Shown: positions 52,288-61,610 of the stretch, one piece after another
Numbering within the stretch: position 1 is the stretch's first letter
Layout: the number at the start of each line of letters is the position of its first letter
NCBI RefSeq assembly: GCF_004345265.1
Contig: NZ_SLUM01000017.1
Coordinates: 22,993 to 86,992, forward strand
Direction of reading: 5' to 3'
DNA: 64,000 nt
Source of the DNA: Allofournierella massiliensis
Lineage (GTDB): Bacteria; Bacillota; Clostridia; Oscillospirales; Ruminococcaceae
The notes under the pieces: generated by a model
The model's database searches: none
What the model was told of the DNA's origin: nothing
What the model saw: the letters and a program-made list of their open reading frames with translations, nothing else
Position numbers and translations under genes: made by a program

Positions 52288-52324
52288 AAGGGCAAATCCG
52301 CATAAAAAACACGGATTTGCCCTT
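52288..52324 (+). terminator. terminator after the integrase
   Basis: AAGGGCAAATCCG (52288-52300) pairs perfectly with CGGATTTGCCCTT (52312-52324), followed by CATTTTGG. Confidence 0.8.
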
Positions 52325-52363
52325 CATTTTGGCCCGTCTGATGCCGTCTGATTTCAAGCAAAA

Positions 52364-52441
52364 GTTGTAGAAAAGTTGTAGTTGTAAGCCCTTTTTACTA
52401 CATCTTGTGCCGTCCCGTTTCGTCAGACGCTATATATTGTG
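52364..52441. other. probable right attachment region at the 3' end of lysS
   Basis: Between integrase and lysS lie direct repeats of GTTGTAG (52364-52370 and 52375-52381, with a partial third at 52381), which look like integrase arm sites, and two CGTCTGAT repeats near 52335 and 52345. The lysS stop region contains ATATATTGTG (52432-52441), the same decamer as in the operator at 50376-50385. I could not find the matching left end in this window. Confidence 0.4.
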
Positions 52442-53985
52442 GAATTTTTGTCCAAAGGCTTCATCGTGGGGAACAGGATGACCTCACGGATGGTGTCGGA
52501 GCCGGTGAGCATCATGACGCAGCGGTCGATGCCCATGCCCATGCCGCCCGTGGGAGGCATGCCGTATTCCAGAGCGGTGAGGAAGTCCTCGTCCATCATC
52601 TCGGTCTCGTCGTCGCCGCGGTCACGCAGCTCCAGCTGCTTTTCAAAGCGGGCGCGCTGATCGATGGGATCGTTCAGCTCGGAGTAGGCGTTGGCCAGCT
52701 CGCTGTGGCAGATGAACAGCTCGAAGCGCTCGGTCAGGCGGGGATCTTCGGGGCTGCGCTTGGTCAGCGGGGAAACCTCCACCGGGTACATGGTGATGAA
52801 GGTGGGCTGGATCAGCTGCTCCTCAACCTTCTGGTCGAAGCAGGCATACAGGGCGTTGCCCCAGCTCTTGTCGGCGGTGTCGGCCAGCTCCACGCCGATG
52901 GCCTTGGCAGCAGCCACGGCCTCGGCATCATCGGTGATGGCACCGAAGTCCACGCCGGTGTACTCCTTCACGGCCTCCACCATGGTCAGGCGGCGCCAGC
53001 CGGGGGTCAGGTCGATGTCCTCGCCCTGCCACTTCACCTGATAGCTGCCCAGAATCTCCCTGGCAGCGCCGGACAGGATGCCCTCGGCAATGTCCATCAT
53101 GTCGTGGAAATCAGCATAAGCCTGATACAGCTCCACAGTGGTGAACTCAGGGTTGTGCTTGGGGTCCATGCCTTCGTTGCGGAAGATGCGGCCGATCTCA
53201 TACACCCGGTCGATACCGCCCACGATCAGCCGCTTCAGGGGCAGCTCGGTGGCGATGCGCATGTACATGTCCAGATCCAGGGTGTTGTGATGGGTGATGA
53301 AGGGGCGGGCAGCCGCGCCGCCGGCGATGGTGTTCAGCACCGGGGTCTCCACTTCCATGTAGTTGCGCTGATCCAGGTAGGAGCGCATGAAGCGGATGAA
53401 GCGGGAGCGGATCTCGAAGGTGCGGCGCACCTCGGGATTCATGATCAGATCCACATAGCGCTGACGGTAACGCAGCTCCTGATCCTTCAGGCCGTGGAAC
53501 TTCTCGGGCAGGGGCAGCAGGCTCTTGGCCAGCAGCACCACCTCGGTGCAGCGGATGCTGATCTCGCCCATCTTGGTGCGGAACACCTGACCCTTGATGC
53601 CGATCACGTCGCCAATGTCGAACTTCTTGAAGCCGGCGTACTCCTCTTCACCGATCACGTCACGGCGCACATACAGCTGGATGTTGCCGGAAGCGTCACG
53701 CAGGTCGGCAAAGCTGGCCTTGCCCATCACGCGCTTGCTCATCATGCGGCCGGCCATGCACACGGTGCGGTCGGTCTCTTCCTCAGCAGCCAGATGATCG
53801 TATTCCTTCTTGATGTCCGCGGCGAAAGCGTCCTGCGGATATTTGGTTTTTTGGAAGGGGTCGTTGCCCGCTTCCTGCAGGGCTTTCAGCTTGTCGCGGC
53901 GCACAGCGACCAGCTCGTTGTAAGCCTTTTCGCTGAGCTCCTGATCCTGCTGGGGGTTGGGGTTCTTATTCTCGTTCAGCTCCAT
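52423..53985 (-). CDS. lysS: lysyl-tRNA synthetase, class II
   Basis: A 520-residue enzyme that charges tRNA-Lys. ATG 53985 follows GGAGGGAATAGC. The N-terminal OB fold (about 65-170, GRMMSKRVMGKASFADLRDA) binds the anticodon. The class II core has motif 2 (FRNEGMDPKHNPEFTTVELY) and motif 3 (GMGMGIDRCVMMLTGSDTIR then EVILFP). The last residues, KNSTIYSV, extend past the usual FPTMKPLD end; they may come from the integrated element. A promoter -10 TATAAT (54061-54066, minus strand) and a terminator separate it from greA. Confidence 0.97.
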   Translation of the reverse strand: MELNENKNPNPQQDQELSEKAYNELVAVRRDKLKALQEAGNDPFQKTKYPQDAFAADIKKEYDHLAAEEETDRTVCMAGRMMSKRVMGKASFADLRDASGNIQLYVRRDVIGEEEYAGFKKFDIGDVIGIKGQVFRTKMGEISIRCTEVVLLAKSLLPLPEKFHGLKDQELRYRQRYVDLIMNPEVRRTFEIRSRFIRFMRSYLDQRNYMEVETPVLNTIAGGAAARPFITHHNTLDLDMYMRIATELPLKRLIVGGIDRVYEIGRIFRNEGMDPKHNPEFTTVELYQAYADFHDMMDIAEGILSGAAREILGSYQVKWQGEDIDLTPGWRRLTMVEAVKEYTGVDFGAITDDAEAVAAAKAIGVELADTADKSWGNALYACFDQKVEEQLIQPTFITMYPVEVSPLTKRSPEDPRLTERFELFICHSELANAYSELNDPIDQRARFEKQLELRDRGDDETEMMDEDFLTALEYGMPPTGGMGMGIDRCVMMLTGSDTIREVILFPTMKPLDKNSTIYSV

Positions 53986-54070
53986 GCTATTCCCTCCAAA
54001 AAACGCGCCGGTTGGCGCGGATATGATAGTTTGGCCCGCACAGTGCGGGCATACTGCCTTATTATAGCAC

Positions 54071-54098
54071 AAAAAGAGGCGCCGTGGCACCTCTTTTT
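54071..54098 (-). terminator. terminator between greA and lysS
   Basis: AAAAAGAGGCGCC (54071-54083) pairs with GGCACCTCTTTTT (54086-54098) with one G-U pair. On the minus strand it ends in TTTTT and is followed at once by TATAAT (54061-54066), a likely -10 for lysS. Confidence 0.8.
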
Positions 54099-54136
54099 GC
54101 GGAAAAACGATCTTCTTTTTTGTGTTTTCTGCCCAA

Positions 54137-54625
54137 TCAGATGGCAGCGCGGCTGATCTCCAGGATCTTGTAGTCGATGGTGCCGCCGTTGGGCAGGGAC
54201 ACGGTCACGGTCTGGCCGGCCTTCTGGCCCAGCAGAGCAGCACCCACGGGGCTCTCGTCGCTGATTTTGCCGTTCAGGGGGTCCGCCTCGGTGGAGCCGG
54301 TGATATCGTACTCCTCCACTTCGCCGTCCTCGTCCTCGATCTTCACATGGGTGCCAACGGAAACGGTATCCAGATTCAGCTCATCGTTATCGATTACGCG
54401 GGCGTTCTTCAGCATGGCTTCCAGCTGGGCGATACGGCTCTCGATGAAAGCCTGCTCGTTCTTCGCCTCGTCGTACTCGCTGTTCTCAGACAGATCGCCG
54501 AAGCCGCGGGCCACCTTGATCTTCTCGGCAACGTCCTTGCGGCGAACGGTTTTCAGTTCCTCCAGCTCGTCCTCCAGGGCCTTCAGGCCGGCGACGGTCA
54601 CAACAACTTCTTTTGCATTGCTCAT
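54137..54625 (-). CDS. greA: transcription elongation factor GreA
   Basis: A 162-residue Gre factor that rescues backtracked RNA polymerase by stimulating transcript cleavage. The N-terminal coiled-coil has [20 protein letters not shown] and the acidic tip [20 protein letters not shown]. The C-terminal FKBP-like domain ends with [20 protein letters not shown]. Its length is normal. It lies directly upstream of lysS, with its own strong promoter at 54766-54794. Confidence 0.97.
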   Translation of the reverse strand: MSNAKEVVVTVAGLKALEDELEELKTVRRKDVAEKIKVARGFGDLSENSEYDEAKNEQAFIESRIAQLEAMLKNARVIDNDELNLDTVSVGTHVKIEDEDGEVEEYDITGSTEADPLNGKISDESPVGAALLGQKAGQTVTVSLPNGGTIDYKILEISRAAI

Positions 54626-54765
54626 GGTTCTGTTTACTCCTTAATTCTGTGGGAAGCCCGCGGCCGCCAATGCCCTGCCGGCCCTGTGGAACCGGTGGTG
54701 CACAAGGGGGGTATGCTTGGTCACAAATCACAATGGGCCACGGTTTGCTTCCATTTAATTTTGAT

Positions 54766-54794
54766 AGTATAACGAGTTCTGGGGGATTTGTCAA
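54766..54794 (-). promoter_or_regulatory. promoter of greA
   Basis: On the minus strand TTGACA (54789-54794) and TATACT (54766-54771) are separated by 17 bases, an almost ideal housekeeping promoter. The leader to the greA ATG is about 135 bases and shows nothing further that I can name. Confidence 0.85.
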
Positions 54795-54854
54795 CCGAAC
54801 CCCCTTTTTTTGGCTGAATCACCAAAAATACGTTCTTCTTTTTGGCAAACGGAA

Positions 54855-54897
54855 CGGGGCCCGCGGAAAAGGGTCTGCCCTTTGTCCGCGGGTCCCG
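54855..54897 (-). terminator. terminator of the EF-G paralogue gene
   Basis: CGGGGCCCGCGGA (54855-54867) pairs with TCCGCGGGTCCCG (54885-54897). An inner AAAGGG/CCCTTT stem extends the hairpin. There is no long T-run, so termination may be partial. Confidence 0.6.
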
Positions 54898-54931
54898 TAT
54901 TCATTCAGATTCTATGCACTGTGCGGCGGAA

Positions 54932-57016
54932 TTATTCCTCGTCGTCGGTATTGCCGCGCAGCTTTTTGGCCTCCTCGATGACCTTGCCTTCCAGGTTGGA
55001 GGGCAGGGGCTCATAGCGGGCAAACTCCAGTGTGAAGTGGCCGCGGCCCTGGGTCAGCTGGCGCATGAAGGTGGTGAAATCCTGCATTTCGGCCATGGGA
55101 ACCTCGGCCTCCACAACCTGCAGGCCGTCCTCGTCCGGGTTCATGCCCAGAACACGACCGCGCCGTTTGGTCACGTCGCCCATCACGTCGCCGGTGTTGT
55201 CGGCGGGAACATGGGCCTTCAGGGTGCCCACCGGCTCCAGAATCATGGGGCCTGCCTCGGGCAGAGCGGCCTTATAGGCCAGCTTGGCGGCCATGATGAA
55301 GGCCATTTCGCTGGAATCTACGGGGTGGTAGCTGCCGTCCAGCAGGGTGGCCTTCAGGCCAACCACCGGGTAGCCTGCCAGCACACCGTGCTCGGCCGCC
55401 TGGCGCAGACCCTTTTCCACTGCGGGGAAGTAGTTCTTGGGCACGCTGCCGCCGAATACCTTCTCCTCGAATACCAGCTCTTCGCTGTCGCAGGGCTCGA
55501 ACTCGATCCACACGTCACCGAACTGGCCGTGGCCGCCGGTCTGCTTCTTGTGGCGGCCCTGCGCCTTGCACTTCTTGCGAACGGATTCCCGGTAAGCCAC
55601 TCTGGGCACGGTCAGATCCACATCCACGCCGAACTTCGCCTTCAGCTTGGCAACCACCACATCCAGATGCTGCTCGCCCAGGCCGCTGATGATCTGCTGG
55701 CCGGTCTCGGTATCCATGCGGTAGGTCAGGGTGGGATCCTCTTCCATCAGGCGGGCCAGCGCGCTGCCGATCTTGCCCTCGTCGCCCTTCTTGGCCACAC
55801 GGATGGCCATGGACAATGTGGGCGTGGGGAATGCGGGAGCAGGCAGCTTGACCACACGGCCGGCCTCACACAGGGTATCGCCGGTCTGGGCGGCGGGCAG
55901 CTTGGTCACTGCGCCGATGTCGCCCGCGCCGATGGCGGTGGTGTCGGTCTGCTTTTTGCCCTTGACGTAGAGCAGCTTGCCCATGCGCTCGGCCTCGCCG
56001 GTACGGGCATTTACCAGAGCACTGTCGCTCTTCAGGGTGCCGCTGGCCACCTTCACATAGGACAGCTTGCCCACGAAGGGATCGGCCACGGTCTTGAATA
56101 CATAGGCAGCCAGAGGACCGGCGGGATCACAGGTGACCTCCACAGGCTCACCGGCGGCATCCTCAGCCAGAACAGCGGGTACATCCGCCGGGCTGGGCAG
56201 CAGGACCTTCAGGTTGTACAGCAGCATGTCCAGGCCCTGCTGGTTCACGGCGCTGCCGCAGAACACGGGGGTGATGGCGCCGCTGCGGCAGCCCTTGGCC
56301 AGGCCGTTCACGATCTCCTCGGTGGTGAAGGGCTCGCCGGAGAAGAACTTCTCCATCAGTTCGTCGTCGGTCTCGGCCACGGCCTCGCTCATGGCGGCGA
56401 CCAGGCCCTCCAGACGGTGGCCCATCTCGGGCAGCTCCACCTGCACCTGCTTGCCGCTCTCATACTTGAAGGCCTTCTGGCTGAACAGGTTCACATACAG
56501 GATGGTGCCGTCGTCCTGCCGCACGGGCACAACGCAGGGGCAGATGCTGGGGCCGAACTTGGTTTTCAGGTTTTCCAGAATCTTGTAGTAGTTGGCGTTT
56601 TCCAGATCGGTCTTGTTCACGAAGATGATCTTGCTCTTGCCGTTTTTCTCGGCCAGATGGAACGCCTTTTCCGCGCCAACGGTCACACCCGAACGGGCCG
56701 ACACGGTGATCAGCACACTCTCTGCTGCATGGATGCCCTCGTACATGCCCAGCTCAAAATCAAACAGGCCGGGGGCGTCGATGAAATTCAGCTTCACACC
56801 GTCGTACTCCACGGGGGCCACAGCAGCCGCCAGGCTGGCGTGACGCTTCTGCTCCTCGGGATCAAAGTCGCACACGGTGTTGCCGTCCTGTACGGTGCCG
56901 GCACGCTGCATTTCAGGGTCGGTGCTGAACAGCAGTGCTTCGATCAGGGTGGTCTTGCCGCAGCCGGCATGGCCGGCTACCAGGATGTTTCGGATGTCTT
57001 TGTTGGCGTAATTCAT
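54932..57016 (-). CDS. elongation factor G paralogue (FusA2-type)
   Basis: A 694-residue translational GTPase with all five EF-G domains. P-loop AGHAGCGKTTL (about 14-24), G4 NKTD, domain IV with KQTGGHGQFGDVWIEFEP, and domain V ending near LTQGRGHFTLEFARYEPLPS are clear. It differs from true EF-G at two sites: switch II reads DAPGLFDF instead of DTPGHVDF, losing the catalytic His, and the RGIT box is KRHASL. This marks the EF-G-like paralogue family, thought to act in ribosome stress, recycling or protection rather than general translocation. Its exact role is unknown. Confidence 0.9.
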   Translation of the reverse strand: MNYANKDIRNILVAGHAGCGKTTLIEALLFSTDPEMQRAGTVQDGNTVCDFDPEEQKRHASLAAAVAPVEYDGVKLNFIDAPGLFDFELGMYEGIHAAESVLITVSARSGVTVGAEKAFHLAEKNGKSKIIFVNKTDLENANYYKILENLKTKFGPSICPCVVPVRQDDGTILYVNLFSQKAFKYESGKQVQVELPEMGHRLEGLVAAMSEAVAETDDELMEKFFSGEPFTTEEIVNGLAKGCRSGAITPVFCGSAVNQQGLDMLLYNLKVLLPSPADVPAVLAEDAAGEPVEVTCDPAGPLAAYVFKTVADPFVGKLSYVKVASGTLKSDSALVNARTGEAERMGKLLYVKGKKQTDTTAIGAGDIGAVTKLPAAQTGDTLCEAGRVVKLPAPAFPTPTLSMAIRVAKKGDEGKIGSALARLMEEDPTLTYRMDTETGQQIISGLGEQHLDVVVAKLKAKFGVDVDLTVPRVAYRESVRKKCKAQGRHKKQTGGHGQFGDVWIEFEPCDSEELVFEEKVFGGSVPKNYFPAVEKGLRQAAEHGVLAGYPVVGLKATLLDGSYHPVDSSEMAFIMAAKLAYKAALPEAGPMILEPVGTLKAHVPADNTGDVMGDVTKRRGRVLGMNPDEDGLQVVEAEVPMAEMQDFTTFMRQLTQGRGHFTLEFARYEPLPSNLEGKVIEEAKKLRGNTDDEE

Positions 57017-57222
57017 AAGTTAATACCCTCTCTTCTGCCGCCTGTTTTGCCACGAGAAATTGCAGCGGCAGCAATCTATACAAAAATCTTATCACAAACA
57101 AAGAATTTTTTAAAGATAATGTTCTAGAAAAAGACTGGTTTCCCTGCACAAAATCCACTCACCGCTTTGTGCAGATTGCCTATTGACGAAAAGAAGGTTC
57201 CTGTTTTACCGCCAGAACGCAC

Positions 57223-57253
57223 AAAAGGCGCGCCCGAAACGGGCACGCCTTTT
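57223..57253 (-). terminator. terminator of the large membrane protein gene
   Basis: AAAAGGCGCGCCC (57223-57235) pairs with GGGCACGCCTTTT (57241-57253) with one G-U pair. Read on the minus strand it ends in TTTT. Confidence 0.85.
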
Positions 57254-57276
57254 GGATAGTTTTAAAACATGTTCTA

Positions 57277-60200
57277 TTACTCGTATCGCTTGAGCATGGG
57301 AATCATGAGGGTAAGCACCGCCCACGCCGCCTGATAGAGCACCAGCGCAGGCAGAGCCAGCGCCGCCATGCCGCCGGTAAAGGCCAGCAGCACCGCCAGC
57401 ACAACGCTCACCAGAATGCCCGCCGCCTGCACCAGCGAGGAGGTGCGCTCAGCCGAAGCCGCGCCCGCCGCCGCCAGCAGACCGCCCACGAAGGAGGCAA
57501 AGCTGCCGATGTGGGCCATGCAGCCGGGGCTGTACTGCTGATATTCGGTGACCGGGGCAAGGGCGTGGCGCTCGGCGCCGCTGAGCACCTTCACGCTGCC
57601 CTCCTCCAGACCGTAGATCTGGCTGATCAGGCTGGTGGTCAGCGAGAAATCGTCGCTTTTCACCAGCACCGACACACCCTGACGGTTCAGGGATTCCAGC
57701 ACATGCGCTGCCTGTTCGTCCGCCTTGTAGCTGACCAGGAACATACCGAACAGCCGACCGCTCACCGCCAGATAGATGGGCTGCTTTTTTCCCTTGGTAT
57801 AGCGGTTTTCGTAGTCCAGCGAGGGGATCTCCACCCCCTGCTTTTCCATCATGGCCCGGTTGCCGATGATCACCCGCTTGTCCTTCACCCAGGCGGTGAA
57901 CCCGAAGCCGGGGTCATTTTCCAGGCTTTCCACCGGGAACAGAATGTTTGTCTTGCCCTGAATGATGTTCATGAACACATCCCGCAGGGTATCGCAGCCG
58001 GCGATGAGCACCGACGCGGCATACAGGATGGCCAGATCGATGCGCTCCTTTTCAAAGGTCTTGATGCCGTGCAGCCGTACGCTCTTGGCGGGGAACAGAT
58101 CCTTCGCCCCCACCACGATCATGTTGGCGCCGCTCAGCTCCTCGATGGAGCTCCAGCCGGGCACCACGGCGCCCACCCGGGCGGCGCTCTTCTGCATCAG
58201 CATGCCGGGCACCGCTGCCAGCAGGGTGGCACTGGCCGGGCCGCCCAGGCACAGGGTGCCCGCAAAGGCGGTAAAGGCCATGGCCAGCCCCTGTTTGGAG
58301 AACAGGGCAATCAGGGCGGTGAACAGTGCCGCGCCTGCCAGCACCCAGCTCATGCGCTGGAGCGTCCGGTCGCTGGCACGCACCGAGAAGCTGCGGCGCA
58401 AAAAGCCCTCCACCAGAGTGGTAGGCCGGCTTGCCACCAGGCAGGGCTCCGGCTCGCCCAGACCTTCGGCCAGACGGGTGCAGAGCTCCTCGTCCTCCAG
58501 CCGGAAGGCAGCCACATGCTCACTGCCGGTGCTGACCAGCGCAAAGTTCCGGCTGATCACGCCGCTCATCAGATACTTGCCCAGCGCGCCGAAGCAGAGC
58601 AGCAGCGCCGCCGGGGCGGCAAACAGGGTAATTTTATCGGCCTCGAATGCCTCTGCATTCATCATCAGCACCAGCAGCTGGGCCAGTGCACCCACACCGG
58701 CCAAGGCCAGCACGCTGTCCGGCGTGGGTGCTCCCCACAGACCGCGAATGCCGTTCCAGAACACCCGCCAGTTCACGGCGCAGGCAACCACCAGCAGAAC
58801 CAGATTTACCGCCAGATAGGCCAGAGGCGCCACCGCCGGGTCCACAGCCGCAATGGCGGGCAGCGGGCTGTCACCCACCGCAAGGCCCAGATACAGCAGC
58901 ACCAGACCCGCCACGGCCGAAACGCCGGTGCGGATGGCGGTGGTCAGGCGCAGCCGGTCCAGATCCTGCTGAACCAGCGGTGCGTCCGCCGGGTTTTCGT
59001 AATCCTCCACATATTCCGGAGCCGGTTCTTCCTCAAAGGGCGCACCGGGAGCTTCGTCTCCCAGCAGGCGGGGTGCGCCGCCCGCTTCGTCCTTTTCGAT
59101 CACCCGGGTGGCATCCGGGCCGGGCTCGTCGCCCCAGTCCACATCCAGCTGCACCGAACCGGTGGGATGCTCCTCCAGCTCCAGCTCCTCGGGCCGCAGC
59201 ACCACGGTGCGCTGGGTGGCCCCCTCGTCCCGCTGCTCCGGTGCGGCGGCAGCCTTTCGGCCGGCAGGCTCCGGCGCGGTTTTTGTGGGTGCGTCGTCCA
59301 CCGCAGGGCCTGCTGCCGGCTGTTTTACCGCCTGTTTTACCGGCTCGTTTTCCACGGTGGGGCTTTCACTCAGCGGCAGCTCCACCGCGGGGGCTTCGTT
59401 CCCTTCCAGCTCCACCGTGCCCACCGGCTGCTGCCGGGTGGGTGCCGCGGGCTCTTCCTCCACCGCGGGGGCTTCGTTCACTTCCAGCTTCACCGCTCCC
59501 TCCGGCTGCTGCCGGACGGGTGCCGCGGGCTTTTTCTCCGCCGCGGGGGTTTCGTTCACTTCCAGCTTCACCGTACCCACCGGCTGCTGCCGGACGGGTA
59601 CCGCGGGCTGAGACATCGGGCGGGTAGGCGCCCGATCCACCGTGGGGGCGCTCCGGTGTGAAGCAGCATCCAGAGCCGGAAGCTCCACGGTGCCGGAAGC
59701 TTCTTCCTCCGGAGGCTGAACGGGGCGCTGGCGGTGGAACAGCCGGGCCGCTCCACGGGCAGGTGCGGGCGCTTCGTCCGGCTCCTGCTCCGGCTCCTCG
59801 TCCTCCTGCACCTCTTCTTCCTCGTCCGCCTCGTCGGAGTTCCATTTATGCCAGAAACCGAACCGGCGGCGGGGCTTCGCTTCTTCCCGCTCCGGCTCTT
59901 CTTCCTCTTCGTCCTCTTCCGCATCCAGTGCGGTGGCGTAGTCCTCCTGGCTCTCCTCGTCCTCCTGGGTCTGCGCGTTCTTTTTGCGCCCCACAAAACG
60001 GGCAAAAAAGCCGGGATGCTGTTCCTGCTCCAGATCCGGAATCACCGCCACGCTCTCGCTGAAGAACTTCTGGAAATCACTGTCCATCTGAATCGTATCG
60101 GACAGGCGCGGAGCCACCGGCTCCTCCTGTTGGGGCGGGGGCGCTGCTTTGGCGGCCGCCTGTCTGGCCGGCCGGTTTGCGGCCGGAGTGCGCTGCTTTG

Positions 60201-60435
60201 TCTCGCGCTTTTTCCGGGACGCCGGTTCCGGTTCCGGCTCCGGCTCCTGCCAGAAGCTCTGGGTGGTTCTGGGAGTATGCACGGCCGGCTGCTGTGCCGG
60301 CTGCGCCTTCTCCTGCTCCAGGCCCAGATCCGCCAGAATATCATCCACGGAGCCGGGTGCAGCGGGGGTGTTCTGCCCCTGCTTCAGTGCCTCCAGAATA
60401 TCATCCACCGAGCTGGAATTTCTCTGATCCGCCAT
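57277..60435 (-). CDS. P-type-ATPase-like membrane protein without catalytic Asp, long disordered N-terminus
   Basis: A 1052-residue protein. Residues 1 to about 510 are disordered and acidic. They start with two copies of SVDDIL(E/A)xL and contain three tandem 33-residue repeats with PVRQQPVGTVKLEVNE (about 275-375). The rest follows a P1-type ATPase: four membrane helices (about 520-650), an A-like domain, two helices ending in LCLGGPASATLLAAVP where CPC is expected, then VVGAKDLFPAKS (about 777) where DKTGT should be. An N-like domain (VIIGNRAMMEKQGVEIP), a P-like end without GDGxND, and two last helices complete it. Phosphorylation, and so ion pumping, should be lost. Confidence 0.75.
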   Translation of the reverse strand: MADQRNSSSVDDILEALKQGQNTPAAPGSVDDILADLGLEQEKAQPAQQPAVHTPRTTQSFWQEPEPEPEPASRKKRETKQRTPAANRPARQAAAKAAPPPQQEEPVAPRLSDTIQMDSDFQKFFSESVAVIPDLEQEQHPGFFARFVGRKKNAQTQEDEESQEDYATALDAEEDEEEEEPEREEAKPRRRFGFWHKWNSDEADEEEEVQEDEEPEQEPDEAPAPARGAARLFHRQRPVQPPEEEASGTVELPALDAASHRSAPTVDRAPTRPMSQPAVPVRQQPVGTVKLEVNETPAAEKKPAAPVRQQPEGAVKLEVNEAPAVEEEPAAPTRQQPVGTVELEGNEAPAVELPLSESPTVENEPVKQAVKQPAAGPAVDDAPTKTAPEPAGRKAAAAPEQRDEGATQRTVVLRPEELELEEHPTGSVQLDVDWGDEPGPDATRVIEKDEAGGAPRLLGDEAPGAPFEEEPAPEYVEDYENPADAPLVQQDLDRLRLTTAIRTGVSAVAGLVLLYLGLAVGDSPLPAIAAVDPAVAPLAYLAVNLVLLVVACAVNWRVFWNGIRGLWGAPTPDSVLALAGVGALAQLLVLMMNAEAFEADKITLFAAPAALLLCFGALGKYLMSGVISRNFALVSTGSEHVAAFRLEDEELCTRLAEGLGEPEPCLVASRPTTLVEGFLRRSFSVRASDRTLQRMSWVLAGAALFTALIALFSKQGLAMAFTAFAGTLCLGGPASATLLAAVPGMLMQKSAARVGAVVPGWSSIEELSGANMIVVGAKDLFPAKSVRLHGIKTFEKERIDLAILYAASVLIAGCDTLRDVFMNIIQGKTNILFPVESLENDPGFGFTAWVKDKRVIIGNRAMMEKQGVEIPSLDYENRYTKGKKQPIYLAVSGRLFGMFLVSYKADEQAAHVLESLNRQGVSVLVKSDDFSLTTSLISQIYGLEEGSVKVLSGAERHALAPVTEYQQYSPGCMAHIGSFASFVGGLLAAAGAASAERTSSLVQAAGILVSVVLAVLLAFTGGMAALALPALVLYQAAWAVLTLMIPMLKRYE

Positions 60436-60479
60436 GCTCTTTGTTCCTCCGTATGCTAGTTGCTGGCCGGGCTCACTGT

Positions 60480-61343
60480 TCAGCCCTGGCCGCGCTGGCG
60501 GGCAATCTCATACAGGATGATTCCCGCCGCCACGCTCACGTTGAAGCTGTCCACACCGGTACCGCGGGCAGCCATGGAAAGGCTCACCACACCGTCGCAC
60601 AGCTTCTTCACCAGCGGGCTCACGCCCCGGCCCTCGCTGCCCATCACCAGCGCCACCGGGCCGGACAGGTCATTTTTGTGCAGGGGTGCGCCGTCCATAT
60701 CCGCGCAGTAAACGAAAACCCCCTGCTCCTTCAGCCGGCGAATGCTCTCGCCGATGTTGGCCACCCGAGCCACCGGCAACCGGGCCGCCGCACCGGCGCT
60801 GCTCTTCAGCACGGTGGGGGTAATGGCCGCGCCGCCCCGCTTGGGGATTACCACGCCGTGGGCCCCGCACAGCAGCGCCGAACGGATGATCGCACCCAGA
60901 TTATGGGGATCCTCCACACCGTCGCACAGCACCAGGAAGGGAGGCTCGTTCTTTTCCTTCGCCAGCTCCAGCAGCTGCTCCAGGCTGGCATATTCCACCG
61001 CGCTGGCAAAGGCGGCCACACCCTGGTGGCTGTCGGTACCGCAGGTCAGGCGCAGCTTGTTGGCATGCACCCGCTTGGCCACAGCTCCCGCCTCTTTTGC
61101 AAGGGCGGTGTAGTAGGCGGCCACCGCCTCGGGCAGCGTGTCAGCCAGCAGCACTGTATCCACACCCGCGCCGCTTTTCAGCAGCTCGGTCACCGGGTTT
61201 TTGCCGTAAACCAGGCTGCTGGAGGGCTCCTCCGTCTCCGGGCCGCGGGCAGCACGCCGCTCGCCTTCGGGGCGGGCAGAACCGGGCCGCCGGGCGGGGC
61301 GCTGGGCGTTGGGGCTGAACTTTTTATCAAACTTCTGAGGCAT
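60480..61343 (-). CDS. rlmB: 23S rRNA 2'-O-methyltransferase of the TrmH/RlmB family
   Basis: A 287-residue SpoU methyltransferase using SAM. ATG 61343 follows AAGGAGA; the first 40 residues are a basic, disordered extension. A substrate-binding domain (VYGKNPVTELLKSGAGVDTV) precedes the knotted fold with motif 1 (LCDGVEDPHNLGAIIRSALL), motif 2 (VALVMGSEGRGVSPLVKKLC) and motif 3 (SLSMAARGTGVDSFNVSVAA). The target is probably G2251 in 23S rRNA, although close relatives modify tRNA. It ends 44 bases upstream of the ATPase-like gene on the same strand. Confidence 0.9.
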   Translation of the reverse strand: MPQKFDKKFSPNAQRPARRPGSARPEGERRAARGPETEEPSSSLVYGKNPVTELLKSGAGVDTVLLADTLPEAVAAYYTALAKEAGAVAKRVHANKLRLTCGTDSHQGVAAFASAVEYASLEQLLELAKEKNEPPFLVLCDGVEDPHNLGAIIRSALLCGAHGVVIPKRGGAAITPTVLKSSAGAAARLPVARVANIGESIRRLKEQGVFVYCADMDGAPLHKNDLSGPVALVMGSEGRGVSPLVKKLCDGVVSLSMAARGTGVDSFNVSVAAGIILYEIARQRGQG

Positions 61344-61610
61344 GGGCCGTCTCCTTTTTTCGAACCCCCGTTCGGGGGAGCTGTTTTCGCTGTATTCTGC
61401 GGTTTTTCCCGCATGTAAATTAAAGTATAACACCATACGCCGCGTTTTGCCACTGTTTGAAGCCAAGTTTTTGCCGCCGGACCAGCTGCCCACCGCTGGA
61501 GTTTTGGCAGACGGGGACTTTTCCAAACGCACAAAACGATGTAAAATGCAAGAGGAATTTTTTCTCCTGCCGCCGGCAGCCGGTTATACCAGTTGTAAAC
61601 CGAAAAGAGA

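Noticed and set aside
54842..57127. 761-codon open frame antisense to the EF-G paralogue
   Set aside because: It mirrors a clear EF-G coding frame in GC-rich DNA; its translation is Gly/His/Leu-rich with no domain and no ribosome site.
57511..59661. 716-codon open frame antisense to the ATPase-like gene
   Set aside because: It is a shadow of codon bias on the other strand, low in complexity and rich in His, Gln and Gly.
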